Shown one piece after another: positions 1-8,278 of a stretch of DNA of 64,000 bases. Both the position numbers and the translations under genes were made by a program. How positions within the stretch are numbered: the stretch's first letter is position 1; every line of letters begins with the position of its first letter. Origin of the DNA: PALSA-505 sp036502085 (lineage in GTDB: Bacteria; Actinomycetota; Actinomycetes; Streptosporangiales; Streptosporangiaceae). The stretch is from NCBI GenBank assembly GCA_036502085.1, contig DASXZD010000020.1, positions 87,204-151,203 on the forward strand, read 5' to 3'. Below the pieces are notes generated by a model, which was given only the letters and a program-made list of their open reading frames with translations, made no database searches and was not told the origin of the DNA.

Positions 1-942
1 CCGGCCGGGACCGTGCGGGCCAGCCTGGGCCGGGGTGAGCGTGCGTGCGCCGGCGACTGGGTTCTCCTCGACTCGTCTGAGCCGTCCGGCCCGTCCGGGG
101 TGCAGAAGCCGGCCGTCGCCGAGATACTGCCGCGCCGGTCCGCGCTGGTCAGGCACGCCGCGGGCAATCAGACGCAGCCGCAGACGCTGGCCGCCAACAT
201 CGACGACGTGTTCATCACGGTGGCGGCCGACCGCGACGTCTCGCTGTCCCGGGTGGAGCGCTTCCTCGCCCTGGTCTGGGAGAGCGGCGCGATGCCCGTC
301 GTCGTCCTCACCAAGCGCGACCTGCTGCCCGCCCAGCACGCCGGGCCGCTGCTGACCAAAGCCGCCGGGGTAGCACCCGGCGCCGACGTGCACCTGGTCT
401 CCGTGGTCACCGGCGAGGGCATCGCCGAGCTGGCCGGCCGGATCGGCCCGGGCCGCACCGCCGCGCTGATCGGCAGCTCGGGGGCCGGGAAGTCCAGCCT
501 GCTCAACGCCCTGGCCGGAGCCGAGGTCGCCGCTACCACCGGGGTGCGCGGCGCCGACGGCAAGGGCCAGCACACCACGGCCTGGCGCGAGCTGGTGGTG
601 CTGGGCCAGGGCGGCGCGGTGATCGATACGCCGGGTCTTCGGGGGCTGGGGATGTGGCTGGACGAGGGCGGCCTCGACGCGGTCTTCGCCGAGGTGACCG
701 AGCTGGCTCGCGACTGCCGGTTCTCCGACTGCGCGCACGACACCGAGCCCGGCTGCGCGGTCACCGCCGCGATCGAGGCGGGCACGCTGGAAGCCCGGCG
801 GCTGGCCAGCTACCGGAAGCTGGAGCGCGAGGCCGCCTACGTCGCGCGCAAGAACGACGCCCAGGCCGCCCGCACCCAGTCGCGCGCCTGGGCGGCGAGG
901 GCCAAGGAGGCGAAGAGCCGGATCCGGCCCCAGTCTCGCTAG
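1..942 (+). CDS. rsgA: Ribosome small-subunit-dependent GTPase A, 5' end outside window
   Basis: This is a circularly permuted GTPase of the RsgA/YjeQ family, which acts in late 30S subunit maturation. The open frame runs from the window edge, so the true start lies upstream; the GTG at 13 is only the first in-window start codon. Motifs appear in permuted order: TKRDLL (G4), the P-loop GSSGAGKS (G1), and DTPGLR (G3). A C-terminal cysteine/histidine cluster (CRFSDCAHDTEPGC) matches the family zinc knuckle. About 310 residues are visible against a usual 330-370. It converges with the lipoprotein gene, overlapping it by 4 bases. Confidence 0.93.
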   Translation, partial: PAGTVRASLGRGERACAGDWVLLDSSEPSGPSGVQKPAVAEILPRRSALVRHAAGNQTQPQTLAANIDDVFITVAADRDVSLSRVERFLALVWESGAMPVVVLTKRDLLPAQHAGPLLTKAAGVAPGADVHLVSVVTGEGIAELAGRIGPGRTAALIGSSGAGKSSLLNALAGAEVAATTGVRGADGKGQHTTAWRELVVLGQGGAVIDTPGLRGLGMWLDEGGLDAVFAEVTELARDCRFSDCAHDTEPGCAVTAAIEAGTLEARRLASYRKLEREAAYVARKNDAQAARTQSRAWAARAKEAKSRIRPQSR

Positions 943-1607
943 GCGCTCCCGGCGCCGGGCTGGACCACGTTCACGAACAGCGTCTGGACCGGCTTCGAGC
1001 AGGCTTGCGAGGAGTACGGCAGGTAAACCGGCGTGGTCTGGTTCGGCGGGAAGATCTTCAGCCCGGTCGCGGCCGTCTGACCGCAGGCCGAGGCGGAGAA
1101 GTTGCCGGCGTCCACGACCCGCAGCAGCGCGTTGGCCACCTGACCCGGGTGCAGCATGACCAGCACGCGCGGCGGTGATTTGTTCTCGGCCGCGGCCAGG
1201 CCCACCTGCTTGACCGGCCGCCCGGCGCCGAACGAGACGCCGGGGTAGCCGAACATCGTGCAGGTAACCGTGCCGAGGTTGGTGAAGTCGAGCGTCGTGT
1301 AGACGCTGCCGGCGGTGCCCTCCGAGGCGCCGATCTTGATGCCTAGGTCCTTGGTTGCGCAGGTCGCGACCGGTATCCCGGTCGGCTGAGTACCGGCTGT
1401 CGTCGAAGTGCTGGACGTGCTGGGCGCGCTTGCTGCGCTCGCCGTGCTCGCAGCCGGCGAGGTCGAGCTCGGCGGTGTCGAGCTGCCGGAGGCGCCGTCT
1501 GGCCCGGCTCCGGCGCGGGTCGAGCCGCAGCCGGCCGCGAGGGCTGCGAGGCCGGCCAGCACGGCGCCGGCCAGCAGGCTGCGCGTCAGGTGAGCAGGCG
1601 AGGTCAT
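939..1607 (-). CDS. DUF4232 lipoprotein
   Basis: This is a secreted lipoprotein of unknown role. The chosen ATG at 1607 follows a GGAGGA ribosome site and gives a 222-residue protein with a lipoprotein signal (LAALAAGC, lipid Cys near residue 27). A long Ser/Thr/Ala/Pro linker follows, then a DUF4232-like beta domain with two pairs of cysteines (VTCTMFGYPG, SACGQT, SQACS). Longer starts up to 1823 exist, but they lack a signal sequence and a ribosome site. The domain is common in actinomycete cell-envelope proteins; no substrate can be inferred. Its stop codon overlaps the end of rsgA, so the two genes converge. Confidence 0.85.
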   Translation of the reverse strand: MTSPAHLTRSLLAGAVLAGLAALAAGCGSTRAGAGPDGASGSSTPPSSTSPAASTASAASAPSTSSTSTTAGTQPTGIPVATCATKDLGIKIGASEGTAGSVYTTLDFTNLGTVTCTMFGYPGVSFGAGRPVKQVGLAAAENKSPPRVLVMLHPGQVANALLRVVDAGNFSASACGQTAATGLKIFPPNQTTPVYLPYSSQACSKPVQTLFVNVVQPGAGSA

Positions 1608-1903
1608 CGAAGGCGTCCTTCCTCCGCGGGCGGGTGGCTCCGCGGAAACCGTGTAACCCCTATGACGCAGCCCGGCTGCAGATGGTTGCACTAGGTTACG
1701 AGCGGCCCTGCGGCGGCCGGCTTCCCGAATCTCGCATTGTGAGACGCCCGCCACGATCGTCCTACTGAGAGCGTGGCAGCGGCGCATGTTGATCTCGCCG
1801 GCAAAGTTATGCGCCGACGTCATCCGCGGCGGGATGCAAGGGAAGCCGGGCTAGCCGCCGGGCATGCGGGGAACCGGGCGGCAGCCGGACCAGATGTCAT
1901 GAT

Positions 1904-1968
1904 GTGGCGTCACAGCGCGACGTCCGGGCGTGGCGTCACGGTGCGGCGTCCCGGGCGTGGCGTCAGCC
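1904..1968. repeat. Short imperfect tandem repeat in the 1608-2198 intergenic gap
   Basis: A 26-27 bp unit beginning GTGGCGTCAC occurs at 1904-1929 and 1930-1956, and a third partial copy starts at 1957. It lies in the 591-bp gap between the divergent lipoprotein and diguanylate cyclase genes. No coding frame in this gap looks real. Function is unknown; repeated protein-binding sites or simple slippage are both possible. Confidence 0.6.
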
Positions 1969-2132
1969 CCAGTGGATGGTTCGCATGTCCGCGTCCCTCC
2001 TTCCGTCCTACCCTCTTCAGGTGCCCCCCGACGTGCGGTGTCGGTCCCCCGGGTGATTTCGCGCTATGCCCCTGAATCATCCGGTTTACGGTGTGCCGGG
2101 ACAAGTTTTCCATTTACGGGATGCCCGTGACC

Positions 2133-2160
2133 TTGACAGCACACAATCAGAACCTGTAGC
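2133..2160 (+). promoter_or_regulatory. Candidate promoter of the diguanylate cyclase gene
   Basis: A perfect -35 box TTGACA (2133-2138) is followed after 16 bases by TGTAGC (2155-2160), a weak -10 box. It lies 38 bases before the proposed GTG start at 2199. The assignment rests on box match only. Confidence 0.4.
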
Positions 2161-2198
2161 AAGCTGGTACTAGTCATTCACGTAGCGCTCACGTAAGG

Positions 2199-3506
2199 GT
2201 GTACCCGGAATTGGGCCGGCCAGCATTATCGCCGCGCCCGGCCCCTCGCTGGCCGGACGCGGTGCGCCGCTGGCCGCTGTGGCAACTCCGGCCCCGGCTG
2301 CGAGCCTACGTCCTGGCTGTCATCGTTACCGGCGGCGGCGCCGTCATCGTCGCCGCGGCCTTCACCCCGTGGCGGGCCCGCGACGGGGTGGTGTACGCAT
2401 TCCTGCTGGCGTTCGGCGCGGTCACCGTCGAGACGGCCCGCCGTGCGGGGGAGCCGGCCGGCGGCATCAAGGACGCGCAAGGCGTCTGGGAGATCGCGGC
2501 TGCCCTCCTGCTGCCCCCGTTCTACGCGCTGACCGGCCCGATCGTGGTCTTCGTCCTGCTGCAGTGGCGGGTCCGCCGCAGCCTGGCCTACCGGCGGGTG
2601 TTCTCCGCCGCGGCCATCGGCCTGTCCACCGGCGCGGCTTCGCTGGCCTTTCACTCGGCCTGGCGCCGGCCCGCCCTGCTGCCCGCGGGCCGCAGCGGCG
2701 CGCTGGCCTGGGTGGTGCTGGCCATCGCCTGCGCGGTGTTGCGGTTCGTGGTCAACAGTGCCCTGGTCGTGAGCGCCATCAAGCTCGATGACCCGGCCGC
2801 CCGCACCCGCGACCTGCTCGGCGGCCGGGAGGGCCTGGCCAACGACACCGCCGAGGTATGCGTGGGCGTGCTGGTCGCCTTCGCCGCCGCCATCACCCCG
2901 CTGATGCTGATCGTGGCGCTGCCCTGCGGCACCCTGCTGCAGCGCTCCGCCTCGCACGCACAGCTATTGCACGCGTCGCGGACCGACGCCAAGACCGGCC
3001 TGCTGGCCGCGGTCACCTGGCAGCGGGAGGCTGCCGTGCAAGTGGCCCGCGCCCTGCGGACTCGCACGCCGCTTGCCGTGGCGATGGTCGACATCGACCA
3101 CTTCAAGGCGGTCAACGACACTTACGGTCACCTGGCCGGCGACGGCGTGCTGCAGGCCGTGGCCCGGATCCTGAGCGCCGGCATGCGCGAGTACGACCTG
3201 GCCGGCCGGTTCGGCGGCGAGGAGTTCTCGTTACTGCTGCCGCACGCCGACGGCACCGAGGCGCTGAGCATCGCCGAGCGGCTGCGGGCCGCGCTCGCAG
3301 TCATCCCGCTGCCCGGCGGCAGCGAGGCGGGGGACCGGCCGCACATCACCGTGTCGATCGGCGTGGCCGCCCTGACGGACGGGATCAGCGACCTGACCGA
3401 CCTGCTGGCCGCCGCGGACACCGCGCTGTACCGGGCCAAGCGCTCGGGCCGCAACGCCGTCCGGCTGGCCGACCATCCCCCCGCCCGCCCCGAACAGGCC
3501 CGCTGA
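2199..3506 (+). CDS. Membrane-bound GGDEF diguanylate cyclase
   Basis: The protein (435 aa) is predicted to make cyclic di-GMP from two GTP. The N-terminal ~240 residues contain several hydrophobic helices (AYVLAVIVTGGGAVIVAA, then more up to about residue 245) that form a membrane sensor region. The C-terminal GGDEF domain (about 260-425) carries DIDHFKAVND and the signature RFGGEEF, so the catalytic motif is intact. An inhibitory-site RxxD is not evident just before the signature. No EAL domain is attached. The start is a GTG with a weak AAGG site close upstream, so an internal start slightly downstream cannot be excluded. Confidence 0.88.
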   Translation: MYPELGRPALSPRPAPRWPDAVRRWPLWQLRPRLRAYVLAVIVTGGGAVIVAAAFTPWRARDGVVYAFLLAFGAVTVETARRAGEPAGGIKDAQGVWEIAAALLLPPFYALTGPIVVFVLLQWRVRRSLAYRRVFSAAAIGLSTGAASLAFHSAWRRPALLPAGRSGALAWVVLAIACAVLRFVVNSALVVSAIKLDDPAARTRDLLGGREGLANDTAEVCVGVLVAFAAAITPLMLIVALPCGTLLQRSASHAQLLHASRTDAKTGLLAAVTWQREAAVQVARALRTRTPLAVAMVDIDHFKAVNDTYGHLAGDGVLQAVARILSAGMREYDLAGRFGGEEFSLLLPHADGTEALSIAERLRAALAVIPLPGGSEAGDRPHITVSIGVAALTDGISDLTDLLAAADTALYRAKRSGRNAVRLADHPPARPEQAR

Positions 3507-3634
3507 CCGCACTTACCCCTCGGCCCCCTCGCCCCCCTCGGCCAAGGCGGTCAATCCGAGCTTTGATGCCCTCCGGTGGGATGCAAACCGCACATCGACC
3601 CCCCATGGCCTGGCTGGCCGCCGCCGGTGAGCCG

Positions 3635-4420
3635 TCAGACTCCGATCGCGTCGGCCAATTCCGCCAGCCAGGATGCGAAGCCTTCAGTTCCGGAAAAAAT
3701 TTCGTCGGCAAGTTCGATCAGCCGGGGGTCGGTTTCAGCGCCGTGATCTACGACGAGGGCGTAGCCGCCGGCTTCCCGCACTGCTCGCAACGCAGGGATG
3801 TCGCCTAGGTCGTCGCCAACGTAAGCGGTTATTGCGAGTTTCCTGGCGGCAAAGAGGTCAGAGATAGCCGAGCCCTTGTCAATGTCAACCGGGGGCCGCA
3901 GTTCTTCTACAAGCTTGCCGGGTTCCAGCCTAAGGCCAGTTTCGGCGGCAACACGTGTGGTAATTCGTCGGACCTCGTCCGCGGCGACCGCATGGTTGGG
4001 CGCCTGCCGCCAGTGCACCGCGACCGAAACAGACTTCTCCTCCACGCGGACTCCGGGTGCCCCGGCCAGTTGATCCCTCAGCGCCCGGCTCGCCCTGCGG
4101 ACGGGATCAAGCCACTTCTCCGCCGCCGGATCTACCTGGCGCACGCCGTCCCGGATCTGCTCGATACCGTACGACCCGAGCAGTGGCACGCCTGCAATGC
4201 GAACTCGGCCCTCGAGGAAGTCAACTGGCCGGCCCGACATGATCGCGAGCAGCCCAAGCGGCCCGGCCAGCCGGGCCAGGATCGCGGCAACCCGGTCTGG
4301 CATCGCGCTCGTGGTGGGATCCGCGACGATCGGTGACAACACGCCATCGAAGTCGAGGACCAGGCCGGAACTCGCCGGATCCTCGGCCAGGGCCTTGATC
4401 GCAGTCGGCCGAGAACTCAT
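3635..4420 (-). CDS. otsB: Trehalose-6-phosphate phosphatase
   Basis: This is a HAD-superfamily phosphatase that removes phosphate from trehalose 6-phosphate in the OtsA-OtsB pathway. All four HAD motifs are visible: LDFDGVLSPI (I), IMSGRP (II), a Lys in DIDKGSAI (III) and YVGDDLGDIPAL (IV). At 261 residues it is typical of the single-domain bacterial enzyme. A GGAGG site sits six bases before the ATG at 4420. No trehalose-phosphate synthase is adjacent, so the partner OtsA must be encoded elsewhere. It converges with the GGDEF gene and is divergent from the NB-ARC gene. Confidence 0.9.
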   Translation of the reverse strand: MSSRPTAIKALAEDPASSGLVLDFDGVLSPIVADPTTSAMPDRVAAILARLAGPLGLLAIMSGRPVDFLEGRVRIAGVPLLGSYGIEQIRDGVRQVDPAAEKWLDPVRRASRALRDQLAGAPGVRVEEKSVSVAVHWRQAPNHAVAADEVRRITTRVAAETGLRLEPGKLVEELRPPVDIDKGSAISDLFAARKLAITAYVGDDLGDIPALRAVREAGGYALVVDHGAETDPRLIELADEIFSGTEGFASWLAELADAIGV

Positions 4421-4685
4421 GACACGCCTCCGGGCTTCTCAGTGGGCAAGCGAGCCTGCAACCGGCTACCGATCCGTCCGGGGGGCACTCCCGGCGTACG
4501 TGTAGCATAATAGATCACGTTAAGTAACAACAAGGTAACATTGCGCATGTGATGGCCTTCCGGTTCTTCCTGTATCGGCTGAATTCGACGAGCGATGATC
4601 CTCCCTACCCAAACTGCGTTCATCCAGTCGAGCCGGTTTATAGACTTGCATAGTCATGTGCATCGGATATGAGGGGTCCTACTAA

Positions 4686-6786
4686 ATGAGCGACCCGACC
4701 AGTGAGAATGCGCTGTTGAACTCACCCAGGCCCGACATGCTCCCCCCGACACTGACCTGGTGGGCAGGGACGACGAGCTCGAGATCCTGAGCGGCTTCGT
4801 CGCCCAGGGCAAAGCGACGGCCGAACGGCACCGGCAGCCCGCAAGAGTTGCCATCTATGGCGAGGCCGGGGTGGGAAAATCTGCTCTAGGCACCACGTTT
4901 GCCCACTCAATCGAGAGTGAGCACCGCGATGGAGCGCTCTATGTAGATCTGAACGACGCGCCTATAGTAAACGGTGTTCTCGATACTTCGCAAATTCTGC
5001 GCAGTTTCCTCCTGGAACTCCGGCAGAACCCGGACCGTCTTCCGCAGGATGCCCGGGATCTTCCTATCGAGTTCATTCGGGCGACAGACGAAAAGTACCT
5101 GATCATATTTCTCGACAACGTGAAAAGTTATCATAGCGTAAAGGAGCTGATACCGCGAAGCTCGACCTGCCTGGTGATTTTTACCTCTAACGAACGGCTC
5201 GATGAGAGGGTGCCATCCCTGCATCTGAGCCCACTCTCCAACGTTTCCGCGTTGGAGTTGTTCGGTATGATCGCTCCCTCGAGGAGCGTAAATGATGAGA
5301 GGACTAGCGAACAATTAGTTGAGGTACTAAAGGCATGCGCGGGCCTGCCGATCGCTATTCGGGTGCTGGCCGCGCGGCTGGAAGATAATCCAAGTTACAC
5401 GCTGGCGCGAATCCTTGAAGACCTCGACAAATATCAGTATCAATCACACTTGACCCGGCTTTTCGGTGCGGGAAGGCACACCATTGAGGCATGTTTCCGG
5501 ATCAGCTATGACTCACTGAACGATGTCCAGTCGATGTTGTTCCGGCGATTGAGTATCGTTCCTGGTGAGTCATTCGACGTGTCGCTTGGAGCCTATCTAG
5601 GAGACTTGACGGCCGATGGGGCACGGCTGGTGCTTGATGAATTGCGCGCATTGCAGCTTATAAAAGAGACTCAGGATCCGGATTACTTCACCATGCACTC
5701 GCTCTGGCGGGGATTTGCCAGGGAACAACTAGACGACACCGAGGCAGTGGAGCAACTGGAGAGGGTCCTGACCTTTTATTGCGAGCAGGCCGAGGACGCT
5801 GATCAGGTTATTCGCTCTCTCAAGCCAATGCATGATGTGCAATGGCCAAGGGATCGTACTGAGCGGATAACGCAACATCGCGATCCGGCACTGGAGCGAG
5901 ATCGAGCATTGGATTGGATGGAGAAGCAGCACAGGAACCTTGTAGCTGCGGTCAAGCGCGCCTGTGACGAGAATCAGGCGGATGTCGCCTGGCGGACATG
6001 CCGCGCGCTGGTGGAGTTTTTTGAGATCCGCGGCAAATGGGAAAGCTGGGGACAGACGCACGAGGCCACCGAGAAAGTAGTGCCCGAGCAGAGCCTGGGG
6101 ATCGCCCATGTGAACTACGGCCTCGGCAGATTGCACGGTTCGCGGCGGCACTGGCCGCAGGCAATCGAGCGCTACCGCAACGCGATCGCCGTCTTCCGGC
6201 AACATAGTGAGCAAGTTCAGGTCGGCCGCAGCCTGAATTCGCTGGGCGACGCATACCGATACATGCGTAATTGGGACGCCGCGGAGAACTGTTTCAAGCG
6301 CAGCCTGGAGATTCTTGAGGAAGCTCACCACCCGCGCCAGGTCGCGATCGCTAAGCGCTCTATGTCCACTATTCACCGGCAACGCGGGCAGTTCAAGGAC
6401 GCGGAAGAACTATGCCGTCAGGCAATCGCCATCTTGAGCGAGGAAGAGATGCGTGACGAGCGCTGGATCGCTGCCACGAAATTGAGCCTCGCCGACATCT
6501 ACCTCGACAGCGGTTCGCGTGATGCCCGTAGCCTGCTGGAGCAATGCCTTGAAATCTTCATAGAACTCAAGGACACACATTGGCTGATCCTTACGCGGCG
6601 GAGTCTGGGCGAGGCGCTGCGCGAAGAGGAGCGCTACGACGAAGCGATGCAACAGCTGGAAATGTGTCAGGAATCTTTGAGGCAAACGCAAGATGACCAC
6701 TGGGAAGGTCAGATCTTGCACAGTATGGGGCTGGTGCATCTCGACCAGCTGGACGTAACGAGGGCCAGGGCGCTTTTCAGCGAGGC
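4686..6786 (+). pseudogene. NB-ARC/TPR STAND ATPase, 5' part, split by transposon and frameshifted
   Basis: This is the 5' part of a signal-transducing NTPase related to AfsR/NB-ARC regulators. Visible motifs are Walker A GEAGVGKS, Walker B LIIFLDNV, CAGLPIAI (GLPL-type) and MHSLWRGFAREQ (MHD-region). TPR repeats follow from about residue 400. The ATG at 4686 has a GAGGGG ribosome site. Reading from it gives a typical linker into the ATPase only if one C is added to the C6 run at 4742-4747, yielding LPPDTDLVGRDDELE. As written, the ATPase frame opens only at a GTG at 4760 with no ribosome site. The gene is broken at 6786 by the transposon, and its 3' end is at 12346-12588. G+C is visibly lower than in the surroundings, suggesting transfer. 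There is no N-terminal effector or DNA-binding domain. Confidence 0.85.
6779..6786. repeat. Target-site duplication, left copy
   Basis: AGCGAGGC immediately precedes the left terminal repeat and is repeated exactly at 12346-12353 after the right one. The 8-bp length is longer than the 5 bp typical of Tn7/Tn402 elements and close to the 6-7 bp known for Tn552. Confidence 0.93.
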
Positions 6787-6831
6787 TGTGACTTTGATCG
6801 CTAAGTGGCGGCGGATTATCGGCGGTATCTG
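6787..6831 (+). repeat. Left terminal inverted repeat (45 bp)
   Basis: It begins TGTGACTTTGATCGC and ends CGGTATCTG. It matches the reverse complement of 12301-12345 at 40 of 45 positions; the mismatches are at repeat positions 7, 12, 15, 31 and 39. TGT/ACA ends are characteristic of the retroviral-integrase-type transposases of the Tn7/Tn552/Mu group. Confidence 0.94.
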
Positions 6832-6880
6832 GCGGGGCGGAACGGGCTTGGCGTGCTCGCCATCGGCCCGCGGCCTGAGG

Positions 6881-7474
6881 TCAGGGGGCGCAGGGGGCGA
6901 TCCCGCCGGGCACGGCGGACAGGCCGCGAGTCGCCCCGAACCAGCCGTGCACGGCAGGCCCGGGGTGATCTTGATAGAGGCCCGGGGCGCCGAGGGTGAG
7001 GAAGTACTCGTGGCTGATCTGGACGGCCTGGGCGCGGCCGGTCAGGTTGGCTGAGCCGTCTGTGCCGGTGGTGCCGAGGGCCCAGGTGCGGTCGGCGAAG
7101 CCTGCGGCGCAGTCGCTCCCGTACAGCTCGTAGCGGTCATGCGGCCGGCCGCCGGTGATCCGCGCGGTTACGATCACCTGCTCCTGCCCGTGGGACGGGT
7201 TGATGGCCACCGCGGTTACCTCCCCGGCCAGCGGCCCTCCGGGCGGTAGCGCCGCCGTGGTGGAGGAGAACGTCACCAGGCCAGCGCTGTGGCGGGCACG
7301 GGAAGCGGCTGAGTGCAGCGCGGCCGCCTCGTCGCGGTAGTGCACGGCGGCCAGGACCGTCCCAGCCAGGGCCGCGGCCAGCACTGCCACGGCTGCCTGC
7401 CAGGCGAGCCGGGCCGGGGCTGCCCGCGGGCCCGCGGCGATCACGTCCGGCGCAGGGGCCGGGTGCTGGCTCAT
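6881..7474 (-). CDS. Transposon-borne single-pass membrane protein of unknown function
   Basis: The 197-residue protein has a short Pro/Ala-rich N-terminus and one membrane helix at about 25-45 (AWQAAVAVLAAALAGTVLAAV). An extracytoplasmic domain with two conserved-looking Cys residues follows (SDCAAGF, APCAP). That domain contains short beta-strand stretches such as QVIVTARITGG. I do not recognise the family. Its ATG overlaps the resolvase stop codon (ATGA), so the two are translationally coupled and probably co-transcribed. It lies 50 bp inside the left terminal repeat and is therefore cargo or an accessory gene of the element. Confidence 0.7.
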   Translation of the reverse strand: MSQHPAPAPDVIAAGPRAAPARLAWQAAVAVLAAALAGTVLAAVHYRDEAAALHSAASRARHSAGLVTFSSTTAALPPGGPLAGEVTAVAINPSHGQEQVIVTARITGGRPHDRYELYGSDCAAGFADRTWALGTTGTDGSANLTGRAQAVQISHEYFLTLGAPGLYQDHPGPAVHGWFGATRGLSAVPGGIAPCAP

Positions 7475-8088
7475 GATGCCTGCTCCCCGGCGGGCGCGGG
7501 GGCGAGATAGCGGTGCAGCGAGGTCTTGGGGATGCTGGTCCTGGCACTGATCTGGCTGTAGCTGTGCCCTTGCCCGCGCAGCAGCCGGGCGTACTCGATC
7601 TTCTCGGCGGGGTGAGCGACCGGGCGGCCGACCTGCCGCCCGGCGGCCTGGGCCACGGCGCGGGCGTGCGCGGCCCGCTCGGCGGTGTAGGTCCGTTCCA
7701 TCTCGGCGAACAGGGCCAGCAGCAAGAACGCGACCCGGCCCATGCCCTCACCGGCGGTGTGGATCGGCAGCGGGTCGGCCAGCGACCGCATCCCGATGCC
7801 CCGGGCGGCCAGGTCGTGCACGAGGTTGAGCACCTCCCGCAGGTTGCGGCCGACCCGGTCCAGGGGGTGCACCACGATCACATCGCCGGGCCGGGCGTAG
7901 CCCAGCAGCTGGTTCAGGCCGTCCCGGTCGAGGGTCGTGCCGGTCTTCTTGTCGGCGTAGATCCGCTCATCAGGGATGCCCGCCGCGGCGAGCGCGTCGA
8001 GTTGCCGCTCCAGGGACTGCCTGGTGGTAGACACCCGGGCGTAGCCCAGGTCGAGGCCGCGCTGCGGGCGACCGTTACCGCTTCTCAT
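7471..8088 (-). CDS. Serine recombinase (resolvase) of the transposon
   Basis: This is a 205-residue resolvase/invertase-family recombinase. The catalytic N-terminal domain has GYARVSTTRQ (nucleophile Ser) and HPLDRVGRN with the active-site arginines. The E-helix region and a C-terminal helix-turn-helix (GHSYSQISARTSIPKTSLHR) follow. Its expected role is resolving cointegrates formed by replicative transposition, like TniR or the Tn552 resolvase. It diverges from the transposase gene; the 190-bp gap between them is the natural place for its res site. It overlaps the downstream membrane-protein gene by 4 bases. Confidence 0.92.
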   Translation of the reverse strand: MRSGNGRPQRGLDLGYARVSTTRQSLERQLDALAAAGIPDERIYADKKTGTTLDRDGLNQLLGYARPGDVIVVHPLDRVGRNLREVLNLVHDLAARGIGMRSLADPLPIHTAGEGMGRVAFLLLALFAEMERTYTAERAAHARAVAQAAGRQVGRPVAHPAEKIEYARLLRGQGHSYSQISARTSIPKTSLHRYLAPAPAGEQAS

Positions 8089-8278
8089 GCGGCAACCGTA
8101 CCGGTATTCGTTCCCGTACCCTCATTCCGGGACGCATGTTGCGGGACGACTTCCGGAACACCGCATGTCCCGTGGTGCCCGTTTCCTGCCGCCCCTGGCG
8201 CTGCCCCGGGGACTTGTTCCACTTCCAAGGATCCGGAACGGCGGGCGGACGATCACCATCCCGGGGGACCGTGGAGGG
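8089..8278. promoter_or_regulatory. Divergent promoter and probable res site region
   Basis: The gap between resolvase and transposase genes contains repeated short motifs. On the minus strand GGTACGG occurs twice (about 8095-8123), and GCGGGAC, TTCCGGGAC and TTCCGGAAC variants recur between 8125 and 8160, some in opposite orientation. This repeat-rich layout fits resolvase sub-sites, but exact boundaries cannot be drawn by eye. A GGAGGG sits directly before the transposase ATG. Confidence 0.4.

Noticed and set aside
6787..7054. C-terminal tail of the NB-ARC frame running to a stop at 7054
   Set aside because: This part is transposon sequence (left terminal repeat and antisense of the cargo gene), not native protein.
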